Positions 18,982 to 29,014 are shown, numbered from the stretch's first letter. The stretch: 64,000 nt of DNA from Lachnospiraceae bacterium (GCA_021199235.1 JAJQIL010000037.1:1-64000); one strand, 5' to 3'. Notes: a model not told the origin generated them from the sequence alone. Made by a program: numbers and translations.

Positions 18982-19390
18982 ATGAGTTTAGTTCCTCCTC
19001 TTTTCGCATACCGCCTGCCGCAATCCGTTCAAAGCTTTCATCGCTTAACGAGTGACCCATCCGGCTTCCTTCTCTGTCCGCTAAAACAGGATCAACACCG
19101 GCAAGCACCAGGTTTTTCTTGAAAAAAATATGCTTGCGATGTGTTCTCTCGGCGACCAGACTGCCTTTCTCTGTCAGGTGGAGGTAATACTTTTCATCCA
19201 TCAAAAGAAAACCATCCCGTTCCAGTGACAAAACTGCCTGGCTGACGCTGGCTCTGGAAAAGCCCATAAAGGACGCAAGGTCGGAAGATCGTATTTCGTT
19301 TTGCTCTTCGAGAAGCAGAAACAAAGCTTCCAGATAATCCTCCCTGGACTCCTGGCGTATTTGTTTCATACGATTTTTTTGCGTATCGTT
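18956..19390 (-). CDS. DtxR/MntR-family metal-dependent transcriptional regulator
   Basis: RQESREDYLEALFLLLEEQNEIRSSDLASFMGFSRASVSQAVLSLERDGFLLMDEKYYLHLTEKG; start near MNDTQ inferred. Confidence 0.85.
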   Translation of the reverse strand, partial: NDTQKNRMKQIRQESREDYLEALFLLLEEQNEIRSSDLASFMGFSRASVSQAVLSLERDGFLLMDEKYYLHLTEKGSLVAERTHRKHIFFKKNLVLAGVDPVLADREGSRMGHSLSDESFERIAAGGMRKEEELNSYESSDIQT

Positions 19391-19417
19391 CATTGACGAT
19401 TCCTGCCTGTTCATTTA

Positions 19418-19433
19418 ATACCCGTGTGGGTAT
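19418..19433. promoter_or_regulatory. CsoR-like operator (ATACCC-GTGT-GGGTAT)
   Basis: Perfect 6-bp arms; further similar half-sites ATAGGGGTAT near 19449-19459 and TATACGTAAGGGTGTAT upstream of csoR-like gene (about 19937). Confidence 0.6.
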
Positions 19434-19537
19434 GGGTTTATTATACATATAGGGGTATAGGAATGTCAAGTGATACGCGCGAAGATTAGGATATCCTGAC
19501 AGATTTGACTCCTGTGCAGAGGAAGGGATGCATAACC

Positions 19538-19571
19538 AGAAAAAAAACAAAAGCAGCCGTGAAAGGCTGCT
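19538..19571 (-). terminator. Intrinsic terminator downstream of CsoR-like gene
   Basis: AGCAGCC GTGAAA GGCTGCT stem; minus-strand T tract TTTTGTTTTTTT. Confidence 0.8.
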
Positions 19572-19645
19572 CTCGTTTTGAATATTTTTAGAAATTATAT
19601 GATACCACGGATTTCTACGCGCTCTGCGCTCCCGAAATCCTTGTA

Positions 19646-19921
19646 TCATCCCATATTTGCGAAGCGTTCTACGGCTTTCGTAAAGTCAGCAATCGTTTTG
19701 TCAGCGTCGCCATGTTCGATGCCGTCACGCACACAATGCTGAATGTGTCCTTCAAGGACAACTTTACCGCATCCATGCAAGGCGGATTTCGCCGCATTGA
19801 TCTGAGCCAGAATATCTTCACAGGGAATGTCCTCATCTATCATACGGTCAATAGCCTGCACCTGCCCGATTATTTTTTTCAGTCTGCGATGCAGATTTTC
19901 TGCGTCCATACACTGTTTCAT
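19646..19921 (-). CDS. CsoR/FrmR-family metal-sensing repressor
   Basis: LHRRLKKIIGQVQAIDRMIDEDIPCEDILAQINAAKSALHGCGKVVLEGHIQHCV. Confidence 0.93.
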   Translation of the reverse strand: MKQCMDAENLHRRLKKIIGQVQAIDRMIDEDIPCEDILAQINAAKSALHGCGKVVLEGHIQHCVRDGIEHGDADKTIADFTKAVERFANMG

Positions 19922-20106
19922 GTTCGTTCCTCCTCGTATACGTAAGGGTGTATGTGTACATGATATAGCATTTAGGATTGTTTGTCAATCGACCGTCAAA
20001 AAGCCAAACTTTCATCTTCTCAGATATTTTCCGCAGAAATTCTTAAAATACCACTTAAAAAGAAACCTCATCAGGCAGTAATTTCTTCCATTGCGATCGC
20101 GCAGAA

Positions 20107-20775
20107 TTACATCCACTCAAAATTATCTTTACCGGCGCCGAGTTCAAAATGATATTTGCCGATTCCCAGATCAGCACCGGAATAAGAGCCATTATTGCAG
20201 GTCATACTTACCTTATTTCCCTTACCCTTGATGGTAAATGCCTGTTTATTCATGGCCGTCGGAGCTAACAAAGCCGCCTTAACGCCATCGTTGAACCATT
20301 TCGGAGCGGTGCCTTCATAGGACGATACATCGGATGCCGCTTTCGATTTGTGCGGAACGCCCTGATTTTCACCGTAGCCGACCACGACGATTCCGATAAT
20401 TTTCGTGTTGTCCCCCGCATTTGCGTTCTTTTTCGCGTTCTTACGGCTGAACATTCCGCCAATCCACCAGGTATTCAGGCCGAGCGTTTGCGCATAAAGC
20501 ATCAGATCAGCGCTGCTGTATCCCAGTTTTTCATCAATGCCCGTCGTGTCGGGACCCGCCAGAATGATATAATTTTTGACGCCCTTTGACATCAAAGCAG
20601 CTATGATTCCCGGCATCGCATCTTTGCTTTCCGTGACAAGCTTCATATTCAGACCATATTTCTGATTCTGAGCCTTGATTCTGTCATTGAGCTGCCGAAC
20701 ATCATTTGCTGACAGCGGCTTATCCGTGTATTTGCTCACTTTATGTCGTGCGCTCATTGCTTCCTGTAATGTCAT
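20107..20775 (-). CDS. Nitroreductase-family protein
   Basis: LQEAMSARHKVSKYTDKPLSANDVRQLNDRI; LGLNTWWIGGMFSRK; VVVGYGENQGVPHKSK; start inferred at MTLQEA. Confidence 0.85.
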   Translation of the reverse strand: MTLQEAMSARHKVSKYTDKPLSANDVRQLNDRIKAQNQKYGLNMKLVTESKDAMPGIIAALMSKGVKNYIILAGPDTTGIDEKLGYSSADLMLYAQTLGLNTWWIGGMFSRKNAKKNANAGDNTKIIGIVVVGYGENQGVPHKSKAASDVSSYEGTAPKWFNDGVKAALLAPTAMNKQAFTIKGKGNKVSMTCNNGSYSGADLGIGKYHFELGAGKDNFEWM

Positions 20776-20848
20776 AATGACCTCCTTTTTTGCTGTGGTT
20801 TCCTGCATCTGGACATAACTGTTCATGCTCAGTACCTTCGCAGTTCCA

Positions 20849-22057
20849 TCAGGTTTTCTTTTTCCTTACAAAAAACGGCAGAACCGCTTTTGCGCCTTTA
20901 AATAACGGTCCCTCAAATTCCTTCGCTACCGCCTTCAGGTTTTGCCTTATCGGCAGGGACTGCGGACAATGCTGCTCGCATTTCCCACATTCCTTGCACA
21001 GACTGGCATAGCTTGGTTTATCATTCATCAGAGTTCCCATATAATACTGGATCAGTCCCTGGCTTTTGCTGATGGAGTAACGGGTATTGTAAGCGGTAAA
21101 GCAGGCCGGGATATCCACTCCGGCCGGACATGGCGTGCAGTAATGACAGCCTGTACAGTGAACCTTATAGGACTCTTTAAAGATTTCGCGGACATCCCGG
21201 ATCGCTTCCTGTTCAGTCTCTGTCAGCATTCCGGGCGCGGCAGTGTCCGCAATCCGAACATTATCATCCAGCTGTTCCTGTTCATTCATGCCGCTTAAGA
21301 CTACTGTGACCTCCGGTTGGTTATAAAGCCAGCGGAATCCCCATGCAGCCGGGGAGATATCCGAATTCGTCTGTCGAAATCGCTCCACTGCCTTTTTCGG
21401 CAGGTTTTTCGCCAGCTTGCCGCCCAAAAGCGGCTCCATGATCATGACCGGCATTCCCTTCGCCGCAGCCGCTTTTAATCCGGTGACGCCAGCCTGATAG
21501 TTTTCGTCCGAATAATTGTACTGAATCTGGCAAAAATCCCAGTCATATGCATCCAGCAAAGCCAGGAATTCACTTTGCGCTCCGTGGAAGGAGAATCCGA
21601 AGTTCTGGATCTGTCCGGATTTCTTCTTCTCTTCCGCCCACTCACGGATGCCCCAGCTGCAAAGAGTTTCCCACGTTTTCATATCCGTCAGCATATGCAG
21701 CAGATAATAGTCGATGTGATCGGTCTGCAGATGTTCCAGATGCTTATCGAAAAACTTATCCAGATCCTCTGCCTTGCGGCACATGATCAGCGGCATTTTG
21801 GTAGCGATGAAAACCTGATCCCGCAGATTGTGCTTTTTCAGGACACTTCCCAGGATTTCCTCGCTCCCGGTATACACATAAGCTGTATCAAAATAATTGA
21901 TTCCCTGCTCCACAGCAGAGACGATCAGCTTTTCCACCTTTTTCTCGTCAAAGCGGCCAGTGAACGACGTCACGATGCTGTCCCCGGCAAACCGCATACA
22001 GCCATAGCCAAGGACGGAAAGTCTGTCGCCATTTCCGGGATTGATCTTATATTTCAC
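20849..22057 (-). CDS. Aldo/keto reductase with C-terminal 4Fe-4S ferredoxin motifs
   Basis: LGYGCMRFAG; GINYFDTAYVYTGSEEILG; CTGCHYCTPCPAGVDIP; CKECGKCEQHCPQ. Confidence 0.95.
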   Translation of the reverse strand: MKYKINPGNGDRLSVLGYGCMRFAGDSIVTSFTGRFDEKKVEKLIVSAVEQGINYFDTAYVYTGSEEILGSVLKKHNLRDQVFIATKMPLIMCRKAEDLDKFFDKHLEHLQTDHIDYYLLHMLTDMKTWETLCSWGIREWAEEKKKSGQIQNFGFSFHGAQSEFLALLDAYDWDFCQIQYNYSDENYQAGVTGLKAAAAKGMPVMIMEPLLGGKLAKNLPKKAVERFRQTNSDISPAAWGFRWLYNQPEVTVVLSGMNEQEQLDDNVRIADTAAPGMLTETEQEAIRDVREIFKESYKVHCTGCHYCTPCPAGVDIPACFTAYNTRYSISKSQGLIQYYMGTLMNDKPSYASLCKECGKCEQHCPQSLPIRQNLKAVAKEFEGPLFKGAKAVLPFFVRKKKT

Positions 22058-22124
22058 GAGTCCCTCCTGTTCCTGTCAATTTCACCGCTGGTTTTTCTTG
22101 CAGGTGCACAGTTTACATCAGATA

Positions 22125-22952
22125 TCACATCTCACTTCCGTCGCCACCTACATGGAACCTGGAATGAATCATATCGACCAGCCGGATATTCGGGTTCTGG
22201 TAGCGCCTGCGTTTTTCCGGCACGTTAGGATGGCGGATGGCATGGTTCGGACACCACATAATACAGGCCATGCACTGCTGGCAGTCATGCCCCCAGACCA
22301 CGCCGTCTTCCGTCAGAAGGATGTTTCCGTTCTTACACAGCTTCTCACAGGTACCGCATTTGGTACAGTCATCCGTTGTATAAAATCCGCCTTCTGTCGA
22401 ATCACGGTCAACGCCCAGCCAGCCGTTAAAGGTTTTCGATGCCCAGGAAAGTGCCCTGCGGTTGAGCCCTTTTCTGTTCTTTGTCGGCTGATCCGTTTTT
22501 ATCTTCTCTGCTATTTTCGCAGATGCCTTTTTCTCATGCCGCAGATAAATGCGGACGATCCAGTCCGGCATCGGCGAAAAACCCACGATATGATTGGGCG
22601 GCATCGGCAGCATGAATGTCTGAACCAGATAATCTGTTTTGGGTTGCAGAATCGCTTTCAGGTCGATACAGACATAGCCATCATAGCCGCCGCAGGTAGC
22701 GATGATAAATACCTTCTGTGACCGGGAGAGCATAAGCTTTTCGCAGACCTCCCTCACAATCCGCGGCGGGCGGACGAACCATGTGGCAGTCACGATGCCA
22801 ACCCGCGCGTATTCCGCAGGAACCTCCGGCTTATCACGCAGCTTATAAACTGACACAATGTCGGTGTTTCCCAGTTTCCTGCCGACATGCTTTGCCACAG
22901 AGAGGCTATTGCCGGAACCGGAATAATAGTAAATAATGTTTTTACCCGCCAT
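22125..22952 (-). CDS. EFR1-type flavodoxin/4Fe-4S ferredoxin protein
   Basis: IIYYYSGSGNSLSVAKHVG (flavodoxin loop) + CTKCGTCEKLCKNGNI and CQQCMACIMWCP. Confidence 0.92.
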   Translation of the reverse strand: MAGKNIIYYYSGSGNSLSVAKHVGRKLGNTDIVSVYKLRDKPEVPAEYARVGIVTATWFVRPPRIVREVCEKLMLSRSQKVFIIATCGGYDGYVCIDLKAILQPKTDYLVQTFMLPMPPNHIVGFSPMPDWIVRIYLRHEKKASAKIAEKIKTDQPTKNRKGLNRRALSWASKTFNGWLGVDRDSTEGGFYTTDDCTKCGTCEKLCKNGNILLTEDGVVWGHDCQQCMACIMWCPNHAIRHPNVPEKRRRYQNPNIRLVDMIHSRFHVGGDGSEM

Positions 22953-23149
22953 ACTGTTTCCTCCAGCTGTTCATAGAGCGAATTGTGCTGCGCCAAAAAT
23001 CCGTTGACAATTTTCTTTACTCTTATTATAATTATCACTATCTCAAAAAGTCAACAAACTGTTCAGTTTAAAATGTTTTGTAGTCAACTATTTATCTTTT
23101 ATTTGTTTTAAAATCAACAGAATTCAAATATTTGTTGAGGTATAATGCA

Positions 23150-23761
23150 ATGGAAAATCAGAGAATCCGCATCAGCAAAACCATGCTCAAATCCGGCATG
23201 ATCCAGCTGCTGAAAGAAAAGTCACTCAGTCAGATTACAGTCTATGAGCTGTGCAAGGTATCGCAGATCAACCGCACGACTTTTTATAAATACTACGGCA
23301 GCCCGGAGGAGCTTCTGAACGAAATCGAAGCTGATTTCCTGACGCAGCTGGACAATGAGATAAAGCCTGTCCGTACACAGGCGGATATGTCTTCTCAAAA
23401 AGGTCATCAACAGGGGAATTTATCCACGCAAAATCCCCATGCGGCAGACGAAACAGATGCAAATTCGCTTCTGCCGGTCCTGCACCATTTATATGAGCAG
23501 CGGGATCTGTTCTGCCTTCTGGTGCGTTCCCTTCCCGCACAGGAATTTGCTTCACACCTGTTTTCCATTCCAAGCATCCGCGCAATTTTTCAAAACATGA
23601 CAGAAGAAAGCAGCTGTTCGGAAACAGAAGAAAAGTATATCCGTCAGTTTATCTTTCAGGGTACCTTTGCCATGCTCTATGACTGGCTGGACAGTGAAAA
23701 TCCCGAACCGGCAGAAAGGATCGCTGAGATTCTGGAAAAATTAAAAGAAAAGCTGCTATAG
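23150..23761 (+). CDS. TetR/AcrR-family transcriptional regulator
   Basis: RIRISKTMLKSGMIQLLKEKSLSQITVYELCKVSQINRTTFYKYYGSPEELL. Confidence 0.93.
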   Translation: MENQRIRISKTMLKSGMIQLLKEKSLSQITVYELCKVSQINRTTFYKYYGSPEELLNEIEADFLTQLDNEIKPVRTQADMSSQKGHQQGNLSTQNPHAADETDANSLLPVLHHLYEQRDLFCLLVRSLPAQEFASHLFSIPSIRAIFQNMTEESSCSETEEKYIRQFIFQGTFAMLYDWLDSENPEPAERIAEILEKLKEKLL

Positions 23762-23882
23762 CGAATGCCTTATCTTTTACCTGGTCAGTCTAATAAAAAA
23801 CCCCGGCACGGAAGCCAGCTTTTACCTGCGACTATCGTACCAGGGTACCATTATCTAATCAATACATTTTCCAAATCCTGTG

Positions 23883-25064
23883 TTACAGCGGCAGGTCCTT
23901 TTTCTGGAACCGAATCATACCCACCACATAGCAGGCAAGCGCAATTACAGCAAGAGCGACCAGCTTCGGTACAAAAGCATAGTCTACGCTGCCGGAGCCA
24001 ACGGTTCCCAGTGCCTCGATATCAAACAGACCAACAATGGTAAGCTTATTGAAGTTTCCAAGCATTTCCACGCCGATACCCATGCTGACCATGCTTTCCG
24101 ATCCAAACATACCGAGCAGCGAGCAGAGGAAAAACCAGACATTTAAACCGCCACCCAATGCCAGCGCGTATTTGCTGAGGTTAAACAGGCAGCTTGCCAG
24201 ATAGCAGATTGCCGCCATTGCCTCCGCCAGCAGATACAATCCTCCATAAAGTGCGGCAAATCTTGCGACCTCCACTTCCCCGGCAAACGCCTGTGTCGCC
24301 GCCAGCTTTACCAGAAACGCACATCCAACCATGATGAACGGCATGATAATCATATAAATCGCCTGCGTGATGACCACCGCACTGCGCTTCGTCGGGGTAG
24401 AGAGGATATAAGCCATGGAACCCTTATCCACCTGATCGACCACCAGCGCGTTTCCGGCAAATACAAGGAACAGAATTAGCGGCAGCAGGCTCATGATCGT
24501 GAAATACATCTGATTCATCATGGCAGTCGTGTCCATTTCGCTCATCGTTTCCAGCATATCGGAAGGGATACCCATCATCTCCAGCATCATGGTCATCATA
24601 GACTCGATGTCCAGATCATCGCCGGAAAAGCAGCCTTGTACGGAGCCCAGAGCGTAAACATACTCAAACTGGGAAATATACGCGTCCAGACCAGCCTCCG
24701 ATTCGGCCAGCGTTTCTGCCGCCGTTTCAAAGTTCTCGCAGGAAAGGTCGAGGTCGTCGGACTGTGCGGAGGCCATCTCAAAGGCTGTCTCATACATAGT
24801 CTGATCTTCCGCTTCCGCAAAATCCTCATAGCTCAGTTCCGTTCCCATCATTTCATTGTAGGAAGCCAATACATACAGATGGCTGTAGAAATCGGTCTGT
24901 GCATCGGTATAATCCACGGTCTCCGTTCCGCCAAGCAGATTATTCGCATAGGTTGTGACCACCGTCATCAGGCAAAGAACAACCGTGCAGGCGATAAACA
25001 GGACTTTATTGGCATTCAGGCTCTGCTTCATCAGCGGCCAGGAAAATATTTTTGTAACTTTCAT
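23883..25064 (-). CDS. ABC-2-type transporter permease
   Basis: N-terminal TM plus cluster of C-terminal TM helices; translationally coupled to upstream ATPase. Confidence 0.88.
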   Translation of the reverse strand: MKVTKIFSWPLMKQSLNANKVLFIACTVVLCLMTVVTTYANNLLGGTETVDYTDAQTDFYSHLYVLASYNEMMGTELSYEDFAEAEDQTMYETAFEMASAQSDDLDLSCENFETAAETLAESEAGLDAYISQFEYVYALGSVQGCFSGDDLDIESMMTMMLEMMGIPSDMLETMSEMDTTAMMNQMYFTIMSLLPLILFLVFAGNALVVDQVDKGSMAYILSTPTKRSAVVITQAIYMIIMPFIMVGCAFLVKLAATQAFAGEVEVARFAALYGGLYLLAEAMAAICYLASCLFNLSKYALALGGGLNVWFFLCSLLGMFGSESMVSMGIGVEMLGNFNKLTIVGLFDIEALGTVGSGSVDYAFVPKLVALAVIALACYVVGMIRFQKKDLPL

Positions 25065-26047
25065 TATTGTCTGATCTCCTTCCGATATATATTCATGAAG
25101 TATTCTTCAAGATCCTCATGTGTCTCATCAACCGAAATCACCGGCAGACCTTTTGTTGCCTTAATCATACGGTCAGTTTCGGCAGCAGGAACGGCAAAGG
25201 ATACCTTTGCCTTTTCGTTCTCATCCACGACTGCATCGGGAGCGCCGACCCTACGCGAAGCGTTCTCTAAATGGTCGGCGCAACCTGCCGCCGAAGCGCA
25301 GCGAGGGGGCATTTCCTTAATTCTCTGCGCATATTCCTGCGCAGCTGCTTCACTGGCAAACGTGATCCGGAACATTCTCGGCGTGTCGTGGCGCAGCTTA
25401 TAGAGACTCAGTACATCCTTAATTTTACCGTTCCCGATGATGGCAACCCGGTCGCAGACATCCTCGATTTCCTCAAAAATATGGCTGGACATAAAGATAG
25501 TTCTGCCCTTTTTCTTTTCCTCGCGGACCAGTTCCAGGAAGGTCTCCCGCATCAGCGGATCGAGGCCGGTGGTCGGTTCGTCCATGATCAATATTTTCTT
25601 ATCACCCATCAGTGCCGCTACAATCGCCGTCTTCTGCTTCATTCCTTTGCTCATGCGTTTCAGATTGGCGGACGGGTCCAGCCCCAGAAGGTCGATCAGG
25701 TGATTCATGTAAGTAAAATCCTTCACGCCCAGGAACTGCGCCTGCACTTTAAAAAAGTCCGTGCCGGTGGGCAGATCCGGGAAAGCAATCTCCCCTGGAA
25801 TGTAGCTGACATCTTTCATCACCTCCGGCGCCTGTTTCCATGGGTTCAGCCCGTTCACCAGCACCTCGCCGGAATCCGGCTTCAAAAAACCCATCATATG
25901 GCGGATCGTGGTCGTTTTTCCGGATCCGTTGGTTCCAAGATAGCCGAACACCTCGCCTTCCTGGATATCAAGGGAGATGTCAAACACACCGCGGTTATCT
26001 CCATAATCCTTCGTCAGATTTCTCACAGATATAAGACCTGCACTCAT
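25064..26047 (-). CDS. ABC transporter ATP-binding protein (exporter type)
   Basis: GYLGTNGSGKTTTIRHMMGF; LKRMSKGMKQKTAIVAALMGDKKILIMDEPTTGLDP. Confidence 0.95.
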   Translation of the reverse strand: MSAGLISVRNLTKDYGDNRGVFDISLDIQEGEVFGYLGTNGSGKTTTIRHMMGFLKPDSGEVLVNGLNPWKQAPEVMKDVSYIPGEIAFPDLPTGTDFFKVQAQFLGVKDFTYMNHLIDLLGLDPSANLKRMSKGMKQKTAIVAALMGDKKILIMDEPTTGLDPLMRETFLELVREEKKKGRTIFMSSHIFEEIEDVCDRVAIIGNGKIKDVLSLYKLRHDTPRMFRITFASEAAAQEYAQRIKEMPPRCASAAGCADHLENASRRVGAPDAVVDENEKAKVSFAVPAAETDRMIKATKGLPVISVDETHEDLEEYFMNIYRKEIRQ

Positions 26048-26958
26048 GCACTCACCCCCTGAAAATGATGGCCGGTATCGTAGAAGCCCATGAAATAGTC
26101 TTCCAGAGTAAACGGGATCTCAATAAAGTCCGCAACATTATAATCGCACAGACAGGTCATAAGCTCGCCGACCCGGTCTGCTTCCATCTGCACCCTCGCA
26201 CGGAGCTTCCCTTTGTTTTTCGAAGTGAACCGGAACGGTTTCTGAACAAAATTCATATAAGAGATTTCGTCCGCAAATGTTACGCGATAGATGCGGTCAT
26301 GCTTCTGCTTCAGTTCCTCCGATTTGAATTCGGAGACAATCTTTCCATCCCTTATGATGGCAATGCGGTCGCAGGTGGCATCTACCTCATGGAAAATATG
26401 GGAAGAAAGGAAAATCGTCTTGCCCCGTTCCTTTTCTTCCTTTACAAATTCAATGAACGTCTCCTGCATGACCGGATCAAGTCCGGACGTCGGCTCATCC
26501 AGAATCAGAATATCCGGATCCTGCATAAAGGCCGTAACAACCGCGAGCTTACGCTTTACGCCCAGGCTCATCCGTTTGATGCTGACGTTGGGATCCAGAT
26601 CAAACTTTTCCAGCAGCATCTTCAGATAGCTGTCATTCTCCACATGGCGCATCTGTCCCATCATGCGCAGGAACCCGGTTCCCGAAAGTCCCGCCGGCAG
26701 AGTTACTTCCCCCGGAAGGTATCCGACCGTATTTTTCAAAGTCGCGCTGTTTTTCCAGCTGTCCATCCCGGAGATCGCCGTACTGCCCTTCTCCGGTTTC
26801 GAAAAGCCCATCAGATGACGGATGGTCGTGGTTTTCCCGGCACCGTTTGGACCCAGGAATCCATAACATTCGCCTTTATCTACTTGAATCGATACATCGA
26901 ACACACCGCGGCCGTGGCCGTAGTCTTTTGTCAGATGATCCACAGAAATCACTGTCAT
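26044..26958 (-). CDS. ABC transporter ATP-binding protein (exporter type)
   Basis: GFLGPNGAGKTTTIRHLMGF; SLGVKRKLAVVTAFMQDPDILILDEPTSGLDP; MTVIS start at 26958 preferred over 27033. Confidence 0.95.
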   Translation of the reverse strand: MTVISVDHLTKDYGHGRGVFDVSIQVDKGECYGFLGPNGAGKTTTIRHLMGFSKPEKGSTAISGMDSWKNSATLKNTVGYLPGEVTLPAGLSGTGFLRMMGQMRHVENDSYLKMLLEKFDLDPNVSIKRMSLGVKRKLAVVTAFMQDPDILILDEPTSGLDPVMQETFIEFVKEEKERGKTIFLSSHIFHEVDATCDRIAIIRDGKIVSEFKSEELKQKHDRIYRVTFADEISYMNFVQKPFRFTSKNKGKLRARVQMEADRVGELMTCLCDYNVADFIEIPFTLEDYFMGFYDTGHHFQGVSA

Positions 26959-27077
26959 AAAATTTCTCCTTGATTTTTCCAACATTCTGTTGTACGATGC
27001 ATTATACACACGACAAAAGCATAATTCAACCATCAGATTTTCAAAATCTGTCGGATTTTTGTGACGGAGGAACGTAA

Positions 27078-27698
27078 ATGAAAAAGCAATCAGAGACCAC
27101 CAAAAGGACGCGCCGAATCTTCATTGACGCCTTCTGGGCATTGGTAAAGGAAAAGCCGATTTCCAAAATCGCAGTCAACGAGCTTACAAGGCGCACATCC
27201 TATAACCGCGGTACATTTTATGAGTATTTTATAGATATTGACGACCTGGTCGCAAATGCAGAGGCAGACCTGCTGGATGAGCTGAAACAGACGATTCGTC
27301 AGGTTATGCCGGAATCAGATTCCGGGAATACAGTACACCAGATGGCTTCTGAAAGGGCGGATTCCCTGAAAAACCTTTTTCAGATTGTTTTTAATGCTAT
27401 GAATGAAAAAATCTACCTCCTGCTTGGGCCGAATGGGGATTCTGCTTTTTTCCCAAAAGTAAAATCCGAGTTACTCCCTTTGGTGGAAGATTATCTTCCA
27501 CTCCCGGCTGATTCGCCATATTTTGATTATCTGTTAGACTACATAAATTCTGCAATGTTCAGCATTTTGCAGTTATGGAATGAAAGAGGGAAAGACCTGC
27601 CTGCCGAAGAAGTCAGCACATTAATGCAAAATCTGGTGCTGCGCGGTCTGATGGCTTATCTTCCGGAAACCAACGATCCATTTAGCCTTAATCCATAA
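27078..27698 (+). CDS. TetR/AcrR-family transcriptional regulator
   Basis: TRRIFIDAFWALVKEKPISKIAVNELTRRTSYNRGTFYEYF. Confidence 0.92.
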   Translation: MKKQSETTKRTRRIFIDAFWALVKEKPISKIAVNELTRRTSYNRGTFYEYFIDIDDLVANAEADLLDELKQTIRQVMPESDSGNTVHQMASERADSLKNLFQIVFNAMNEKIYLLLGPNGDSAFFPKVKSELLPLVEDYLPLPADSPYFDYLLDYINSAMFSILQLWNERGKDLPAEEVSTLMQNLVLRGLMAYLPETNDPFSLNP

Positions 27699-27717
27699 TC
27701 GAGCAGGGTGATTTTCT

Positions 27718-28869
27718 TCAACTTTTTTCCAGAGCTTCAAAAAAGGTTTTGTACATCAATCCGGAAAACCCTTTCCGGACTGAAATCTCGTAATAATCTT
27801 CATTATTCATAGAAAACAGAAGTACCCCTTTGTTGCGGGTATCCATGCGTGAGATTTTTTTTAAAGGAAATACATGCTCCCCTACCGACAGTTTTGCTCT
27901 GTTCAGGATCAGAGTCCCCGACTCACACAAGTGCCGTTTATGATCATCGGCAATGCGAAACAATCTGGCGTTCAGATTCGATATTTTAAAATTTACATTG
28001 TCCTCAACAAGTTTTTTCACAAATTCCACTTGCCAGCGGTTCCACTGCCAGATGGTTCGGAATCGACCGCCCTCGATTTTTTCAAAACCATTATATCCCC
28101 AGGTCTTCCCACACCCATGGCAGCAGATTTTATTTCCTTTTCCCCTTATTTTCCCCAGTGTACCGCACTCAGGGCAGGCATAAAGCACATAATGGATACC
28201 CTTCGCACTGCGGTGACAGGCTTTTTCGGTAATGGAATCAGGTTGTTCCACATACAGATCCTGATTAAAACGCGCCACAATCTCCTCCGGAGTCATATTA
28301 TGCAGCATTTCTTTTGTATAAACACCTTTTAACTTTGCAGAGACATTGCCTCTGCATAATCTGCTGCTCCACCGTGGAACGATCTCATAAGCGCCGGTCA
28401 CGGAAACAGTCACAACCGTACACTGCAATGCTCTGAAAAGTTTTCCATTTACAGGAGCCAGAGGTGCCGTCGTTCCATCATAGGTAATGTTCCCTTCCGC
28501 GAACATACAGACATAATTCCCCGTTTTCAGACTCCGGGATATTTCAAGGATGGTTCCCGCATTCATTTTTCCTTTGGAACAGGGAATACTGCGGAAAACA
28601 TCGACTGCCAGAAAGTTCGCAAGCCTGTGGCGAAGCAGGTTTTCTCCTGTCACATAACAAATGGGCTGATCCACAGACATTGCCACAATCAGAGGGTCAA
28701 AATAACAGGTATGATTGACCACCACAAGACAGGGCTCTTTCGGCAGACTGATCTCATCTTCCTTTTTCATTCCAAAAAGATAGTGGCAAACGGGTCCTGC
28801 CGCCGTTTTCAATGCATGGTATAATTTAAAATATCTCTGTTCCTTTTTATCATTCGTCTTCATTTTCAT
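27718..28869 (-). CDS. Lysophospholipid acyltransferase (PlsC-like) with embedded zinc-ribbon-like region
   Basis: VVVNHTCYFDPLIVAMS (HX4D-type motif), FAEGNITYDG; CPECGTLGKIRGKGNKICCHGCGKTW. Confidence 0.88.
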   Translation of the reverse strand: MKMKTNDKKEQRYFKLYHALKTAAGPVCHYLFGMKKEDEISLPKEPCLVVVNHTCYFDPLIVAMSVDQPICYVTGENLLRHRLANFLAVDVFRSIPCSKGKMNAGTILEISRSLKTGNYVCMFAEGNITYDGTTAPLAPVNGKLFRALQCTVVTVSVTGAYEIVPRWSSRLCRGNVSAKLKGVYTKEMLHNMTPEEIVARFNQDLYVEQPDSITEKACHRSAKGIHYVLYACPECGTLGKIRGKGNKICCHGCGKTWGYNGFEKIEGGRFRTIWQWNRWQVEFVKKLVEDNVNFKISNLNARLFRIADDHKRHLCESGTLILNRAKLSVGEHVFPLKKISRMDTRNKGVLLFSMNNEDYYEISVRKGFSGLMYKTFFEALEKS

Positions 28870-29014
28870 TTACCAGAATTCCCGGCAGTGCCGACCGCTG
28901 GGAAAGCTACTGCTTTTCTATGTCATAGATGTGTTATAATACAGTTTTATTAATCAAGAAGTCTGCGAAGCATCAATACAAAAAAATATACTAAAAAAAG
29001 AATGGAGGCAGCTT

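Noticed and set aside
20009-20070. 19-codon minus-strand ORF MRFLFKWYFKNFCGKYLRR between csoR-like and nitroreductase genes
   Set aside because: Too short, no RBS context or homology I can support.
23030-23140. Repeated TCAAC/GTTGA words upstream of the TetR gene as a possible operator
   Set aside because: AT-rich, no clear single dyad; insufficient to call a site.
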